Position numbers and translations under genes: made by a program. Positions 59,985-64,000 of a stretch of DNA of 64,000 nt are shown one piece after another. This DNA comes from Methylocystis rosea. GTDB lineage: Bacteria; Pseudomonadota; Alphaproteobacteria; Rhizobiales; Beijerinckiaceae. The DNA lies in assembly GCF_003855495.1 (NCBI RefSeq), contig NZ_CP034086.1, forward strand, positions 620,001-684,000, read 5' to 3'. The notes below the pieces were generated by a model. The model saw only the letters and a list, made by a program, of their open reading frames with translations. It was not told the DNA's origin and did not search any database. Every line of letters starts with the position of its first letter. Position 1 is the first letter of the stretch.

Positions 59985-62791
59985 ACGAAGCAGCGCCGCT
60001 CAGCGTTTTCGCCGGGCTTGATCCCGATAAGCAGTTCCGCGGACTGCGCGAGGCCCTCGCGCCATCGGTCGCCGCGATCTGCAAGGGTGAGCGCGGCCAT
60101 GCGCGGCGCACGGCGATCGTCGAATTGTTTCGCTCGGTTTTGGCGGAAGGACGCGAGATCGCGCGCGTCCGGCTTGAGGCGCGCGGCTCGGGACTGGCGT
60201 GCGCGAGATTGATTTCAGGGCTCGAAGACGAGCTGATCGGCGCCATCTACGACTATGTCGTGCGCTATGTTTACGTCGTCGACAATCCGACGTTTGCCGA
60301 GCGTCTCGCCATTATCGCGGTTGGCGGCTATGGGCGCGGGACGCTCGCGCCGGGCTCCGACATCGATCTTCTGTTTCTCGTGCCGTACAAACAGACTCCG
60401 TGGGGCGAAAGCGTCATCGAGGCGATCCTTTATATTCTTTGGGATCTGCGTCAGAAGGTCGGCCATGCGACGCGCTCCGTCGCCGAATGCATGTGCCAGG
60501 CCCGCGCCGACATGACCATTCGAACCACGCTTCTCGAAGCGCGCTTCATTCTCGGCAACGCCGAGCTGTTCAGCGAGTTCCGCGAGAGCTTCGATCGCGA
60601 GATCGCCCGTTCGGATGCGCGCGAATTCGTCTCCGCCAAGCTCGCCGAACGCGACGCGCGGGTGATGCGCGCCGGCGCCTCGCGCTATCTCGTCGAGCCG
60701 AATGTGAAGGAAGGCAAAGGCGGCCTGCGCGATCTCAACACGCTGTTCTGGATCGCCAAATACGTCTATCGCGTCCGCGAGCCGAAGGAGCTCGTCGCCG
60801 CGGGCCTCTTCACCGCGGCGGAGCTCAGTCTGTTCGAGCGCTGCGAGGAGTTTTTGTGGCGCGTGCGCTGTCATCTGCATTTCGCGACGGGGCGCGCCGA
60901 GGAACGGCTCGCCTTCGACGTGCAGACGACGATCGCCAGGCGCCTCGGCTATCACGACCGGAGCGGCCTGTCGCCGGTCGAGCGCTTCATGAAGCACTAT
61001 TTTCTCGTCGCGAAGGAAGTCGGCGATCTCACCGCGATCGTCTGCGCGGCGCTTGAAGAAAAGCAGGCGAAGCCGCGCGCCATCTTCGAGCGCTTTCTGC
61101 AGCCGTTTCGGCGCCGGCGCAGTCGCGCCCCGCAAGGCGACTTCATCGTCGATCATGACCGCATCAGCATTGTCGACGCGGATGTGTTCAAGCGCGACCC
61201 CGTCAACATCATCCGGCTTTTCTGGATGGCCGATCATCACGGCCTGCCGCTGCATCCCGACGCTTTGCGCGCGGTGACTCTGTCGCTGCGTCTGATCGAC
61301 GCCAATCTGCGCGCGAACAAGGAAGCCAATCGGCTGTTTCTCGAAATCCTGCTCTCGCGCAACATGACTGAAATCACCCTGCGCCGGATGAATGAGACCG
61401 GCGTGCTTGGGCGTTTCATTCCGGATTTCGGCAAAGTTGTCGCGATGATGCAATTCAATATGTATCATCATTATACGGTCGACGAGCATCTGCTGCGCGT
61501 GGTTGGCGGACTGTCCGATCTCGAAGCCGGACGCATGCCGGAGCATCAGCAGCTTGTTGACGAAATCCTGCCGACGATCGTCAACCGCAAGGTGCTTTAT
61601 CTCGGCCTCTTCCTGCACGACATCGCCAAGGGCCGAAAGGAGGATCACTCGCTCGCCGGCATGGAGGTGGCGCGCAGCCTGTGTCCGCGTCTGGGCTTCA
61701 CCCCGGGCGAAACCGAATCCGTCGCCTGGCTCGTCGAGCATCATCTCACCATGTCGAGCTTCGCGCAGAGCCGCGATCTCTCCGACCGCGTCACCATCGA
61801 AAATTTCGCCGCTATCGTTCAAACGATGGAGCGGCTGAAGATGCTGTTCGTTCTCACCGTCTGCGACATCAACGCGGTCGGGCCCGGCGTGCTCGACGCC
61901 TGGAAGGCGCAGCTGCTGCGCGTGCTCTACTGGGAGACCGAGGTTGTGCTCGGCGGCGGCCATTCGGCGGTCGATCGCAAGAGTCGCGTCGCGGCCGCGA
62001 AAGCCGAGCTGCGCGCGGCGCTTCCCGAGTGGAGCGACGACGAGTTCGACGCCTACGCCAAGCGTCACTATCCGGCCTATTGGCTCAAGGTCGACGTCGC
62101 CCGCAAGCTGCGTCACGCGCAGCTGCTTCGCGAGATGAACGACGCATCGGCGCCGCTTGCAACCGCGGTCGAACTCGACAGGACGCGCGGCGCCGTCGAG
62201 CTGACCGTCGTCGCGCCGGACAACCCGCGTCTGCTGTCGATCATCGCCGGCGGCTGCGCGGCAGGCGGCGCCAATATCGTCGACGCGCATATTTTCACCA
62301 CCGCGGATGGTCTCGCGCTCGACACGATCTTCTTCTCGCGCGCCTTTGATTTTGACGAAGACGAGATGCGCCGCGCCGGGCGAATCGCCGGCCTCATCGC
62401 CAGGGCGCTGCGCGGCGAGGTCGTCGTGTCCGAAGAGCTGCGGGCGCGCGCCAAAGCGCATCTGCCGACCGACGCCTTCTCGGTCGCGCCTGAGGTCGTC
62501 GTCGATAACAGCCTGTCGAACGTCTATACGGTCATCGAGGTCTCGGGACTAGACCGCGAGGGGCTGCTGTTCGAGCTCACCAACGCGATTTCGCGGCTCA
62601 ATCTCAATATCGCCTCGGCGCATATCGTCACCTTTGGCGAGCGCGCCGTCGACGCCTTCTATGTCACGGATTTGACGGGAGCGAAGATCGCCTCACCCCA
62701 GCGGCAGGCGACAATCAAGCGCCAGCTCCTGGACGTGTTTCGCGGTCCCGGCGCGCGCGGGGCCAAAGCGCCCGCCGCCGCCGCGACTTGA
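59981..62791 (+). CDS. glnD: Bifunctional [protein-PII] uridylyltransferase/uridylyl-removing enzyme
   Basis: The 936-residue nitrogen sensor that adds or removes UMP on PII proteins according to glutamine. The nucleotidyltransferase domain has [22 protein letters not shown] (near 115). A GlnE/GlnD linker follows. The HD domain has [15 protein letters not shown] (H546-D547) for deuridylylation, and two ACT domains at the end (about 730-810 and 850-920, [20 protein letters not shown]) bind glutamine. ATG 59981 overlaps the gshB stop (ATGA). The length fits alphaproteobacterial GlnD. Confidence 0.97.
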   Translation: MNEAAPLSVFAGLDPDKQFRGLREALAPSVAAICKGERGHARRTAIVELFRSVLAEGREIARVRLEARGSGLACARLISGLEDELIGAIYDYVVRYVYVVDNPTFAERLAIIAVGGYGRGTLAPGSDIDLLFLVPYKQTPWGESVIEAILYILWDLRQKVGHATRSVAECMCQARADMTIRTTLLEARFILGNAELFSEFRESFDREIARSDAREFVSAKLAERDARVMRAGASRYLVEPNVKEGKGGLRDLNTLFWIAKYVYRVREPKELVAAGLFTAAELSLFERCEEFLWRVRCHLHFATGRAEERLAFDVQTTIARRLGYHDRSGLSPVERFMKHYFLVAKEVGDLTAIVCAALEEKQAKPRAIFERFLQPFRRRRSRAPQGDFIVDHDRISIVDADVFKRDPVNIIRLFWMADHHGLPLHPDALRAVTLSLRLIDANLRANKEANRLFLEILLSRNMTEITLRRMNETGVLGRFIPDFGKVVAMMQFNMYHHYTVDEHLLRVVGGLSDLEAGRMPEHQQLVDEILPTIVNRKVLYLGLFLHDIAKGRKEDHSLAGMEVARSLCPRLGFTPGETESVAWLVEHHLTMSSFAQSRDLSDRVTIENFAAIVQTMERLKMLFVLTVCDINAVGPGVLDAWKAQLLRVLYWETEVVLGGGHSAVDRKSRVAAAKAELRAALPEWSDDEFDAYAKRHYPAYWLKVDVARKLRHAQLLREMNDASAPLATAVELDRTRGAVELTVVAPDNPRLLSIIAGGCAAGGANIVDAHIFTTADGLALDTIFFSRAFDFDEDEMRRAGRIAGLIARALRGEVVVSEELRARAKAHLPTDAFSVAPEVVVDNSLSNVYTVIEVSGLDREGLLFELTNAISRLNLNIASAHIVTFGERAVDAFYVTDLTGAKIASPQRQATIKRQLLDVFRGPGARGAKAPAAAAT

Positions 62792-62847
62792 TTTTGACGC
62801 TTCGCGCGCAGATATCGAAGCCTTTACGAAAGAATGATGGTGACAGC

Positions 62848-63444
62848 ATGAGCGATCCAACGAACGCAGACAAAAAGGCTGAGTCGACGGAGAATCGGGG
62901 AGGCGCTGAGCCTTCGTCCTTGTCGCAGCCGTCGGCCGAATCCGACATCGCGCAGCCGGAGCCGTTCACCGAGCTCGAAAATCTCTATACAGAAAACGCA
63001 GGGTTAAAGGACAAGCTTCTTCGTGCGCTGGCCGAAGTCGAGAATGTGCGCCGTCGCGCCGAGCGCGAGATCGCCGACGCCAAAACTTATGGCGTGGCGA
63101 ATTTCGCGCGGGAGATGCTGTCATTCGCCGATAATCTGCGCCGCGCCATCGAGAGCGTGCCCGAGGGGGCGCGCGCCGAGCCGGCGGTCGCATCGCTGCT
63201 TGAGGGGGTCGACGTGATGGAGCGCGATTTTCTTGCGCGACTCACGCGCTTCGGCGTCAGGAAGATCGACGCAAAGGGCGCGCGCTTTGATCCCAATCAG
63301 CATGAAGCGCTGTTCGAAATTCCCGACGAGACGCAACCGGCGGGCACGGTGGCTCAGGTCGTTGAGCAAGGCTACATGATCGGCGAACGCGTGCTGCGCC
63401 CCGCAAAAGTCGGCGTGGCGCGCGGCGGATCAAAGCCGTCCTGA
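62848..63444 (+). CDS. grpE: Nucleotide exchange factor GrpE
   Basis: A 198-residue co-chaperone for DnaK. A polar, Ser/Glu-rich N-terminus precedes the long coiled-coil helix (ELENLYTENAGLKDKLLRALAEVENVRRRAEREIADAKTYGVANFAREMLSFADNLRRAIESV). The C-terminal beta domain contains GVRKIDAKGARFDPNQHEALFEI and GYMIGERVLRPAKVGVA. ATG 62848 was chosen; an in-frame ATG at 62788 overlaps glnD. The usual partner hrcA is not adjacent upstream here. Confidence 0.96.
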   Translation: MSDPTNADKKAESTENRGGAEPSSLSQPSAESDIAQPEPFTELENLYTENAGLKDKLLRALAEVENVRRRAEREIADAKTYGVANFAREMLSFADNLRRAIESVPEGARAEPAVASLLEGVDVMERDFLARLTRFGVRKIDAKGARFDPNQHEALFEIPDETQPAGTVAQVVEQGYMIGERVLRPAKVGVARGGSKPS

Positions 63445-63458
63445 CCGGGGCAGGATGC

Positions 63459-64000
63459 ATGGACGAGCGAGCGACCGCGACAAAGCCCACGGAAGCCGGG
63501 GTTGTCGCAGCGGCGGTCTATCACGGTGGACGCAAGATCGCCGATATTGAAATCGGCGAGGCCGGAGAGTGGACCAAACGCGAAGGCTATGTCGTCTGGA
63601 TTGGACTCTACGAGCCGTCACAAGAGCTGCTGGAGCGCGTCGGCGAACAGTTCGCGTTGCATCATCTCGCGATCGAGGACGCGTTCAAGGCGCATCAGTT
63701 TCCCAAGCTCGAAGAATATGAAGACAGCGTTTTCATCGTCGCGCGCACCGCGCAGATTGTCGACGGCCGCATCGCCTTCGGCGAGACGCATCTTTTCGTC
63801 GGCGTCGGCTATGTCGTGAGCGTGCGCCATGGCGCGTCGAGTTCTTATGCGCATGTGCGCGAACGCTGCGAGGCGCGCGCGGAACGCCTGTCGGAGGGCG
63901 AGGATTTCATCGTCTACGCCATTCTCGATTTCATCGTCGACAATTACTTTCCGGTGCTCGACGCGATCAGTGATCAGGTCGAGGACATCGAGGATCATGT
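63459..64000 (+). CDS. CorA-like magnesium transporter, 3' end cut by window edge
   Basis: The first 180 codons of a CorA-family divalent cation channel. It has VAAAVYHGGRKIADIEIGE at the start, then VWIGLYEPSQELLERVGEQFALHHLAIEDAFKAHQFPKLEEYEDSVFIVARTAQ, the usual N-terminal alpha/beta domain, and the start of the long stalk helix (FIVYAILDFIVDNYFPVLDAISDQVEDIEDH). The membrane helices and the GMN motif lie beyond the end. It starts at ATG 63459, 14 bp after grpE. Confidence 0.9.
   Translation, partial: MDERATATKPTEAGVVAAAVYHGGRKIADIEIGEAGEWTKREGYVVWIGLYEPSQELLERVGEQFALHHLAIEDAFKAHQFPKLEEYEDSVFIVARTAQIVDGRIAFGETHLFVGVGYVVSVRHGASSSYAHVRERCEARAERLSEGEDFIVYAILDFIVDNYFPVLDAISDQVEDIEDH

Noticed and set aside
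60215..62461. A 748-codon minus-strand open frame opposite glnD
   Set aside because: Composition is that of an antisense shadow (Arg/Asp/His-rich), while glnD is complete with all motifs.

Overview
The window is a GC-rich alphaproteobacterial chromosome segment, most likely from the Hyphomicrobiales (Rhizobiales) and plausibly a Methylocystaceae/Beijerinckiaceae-type organism. The pointers are an Fo-only ATP synthase operon (atpI-B-E-F'-F, with F1 not present here), an aa3 oxidase cluster in the order coxB-coxA-ctaB-coxF-like-ctaG-ctaE-DUF983-surf1-thrC, a phaB-phaA/phaR polyhydroxybutyrate locus, an HWE-kinase bacteriophytochrome, an IalB-family protein, and several copies of the 'GAGC...gaaaaagt...actttttc...GCTC' palindromes typical of this order. 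The genus is inference.

Layout. 0-5.5 kb: PerM/AI-2E transporter, bacteriophytochrome, ceramidase-like membrane hydrolase and CPBP protease; a 90-bp copy of part of the ceramidase gene lies on the other side of the phytochrome gene. 5.7-8.6 kb: Fo ATP synthase operon. 8.6-9.8 kb: two exported proteins, one IalB-like. 10.1-18.8 kb: cytochrome c oxidase subunits and assembly factors, then threonine synthase and an acetyltransferase. 19-28 kb: RNase PH, an EF-G-like GTPase, a MarR-controlled Fe-S/SCP2 fusion protein, a pirin, and a LysR-divergent CMD/DUF1348/PNPOx-like operon. 28-34 kb: L,D-transpeptidase, flippase-like protein, phaB, phaA, phaR, ychF. 34-44.4 kb: RoxA-like dihaem cytochrome, second L,D-transpeptidase, NMT1-type ABC transporter with a coupled acetyltransferase, a TldD/TldE-like pair and an RluA-type synthase.

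44.4-48.3 kb is accessory: a decayed gene, an enoyl-CoA hydratase, then a more AT-rich cassette with an exported protein carrying a 12-G tract, a tandem copy of its 5' end, a 33-residue peptide ORF with a double-glycine-like leader, and two unknown membrane proteins. 48.3-54.5 kb holds an exported protein, a SixA-like phosphatase, a protein with a P5-like lysozyme-type segment, and a DnaA-domain-IV-like HTH protein coupled to a DUF6456 protein. 54.7-56.6 kb is a single-gene GmrSD-type (DUF262+DUF1524) restriction candidate with less GC-rich codon use. 56.6-64 kb returns to housekeeping: sufE, lemA, cysE, gshB, glnD, grpE and the start of a corA-like gene cut by the window end.

No tRNA, rRNA, CRISPR array, intact insertion sequence or recognisable riboswitch was seen. 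Intergenic spaces are largely filled by short palindromic repeats of at least four families. The most unusual material is the 45.9-48.3 kb cassette; its assignment as a peptide system is inference from one short ORF and its context.
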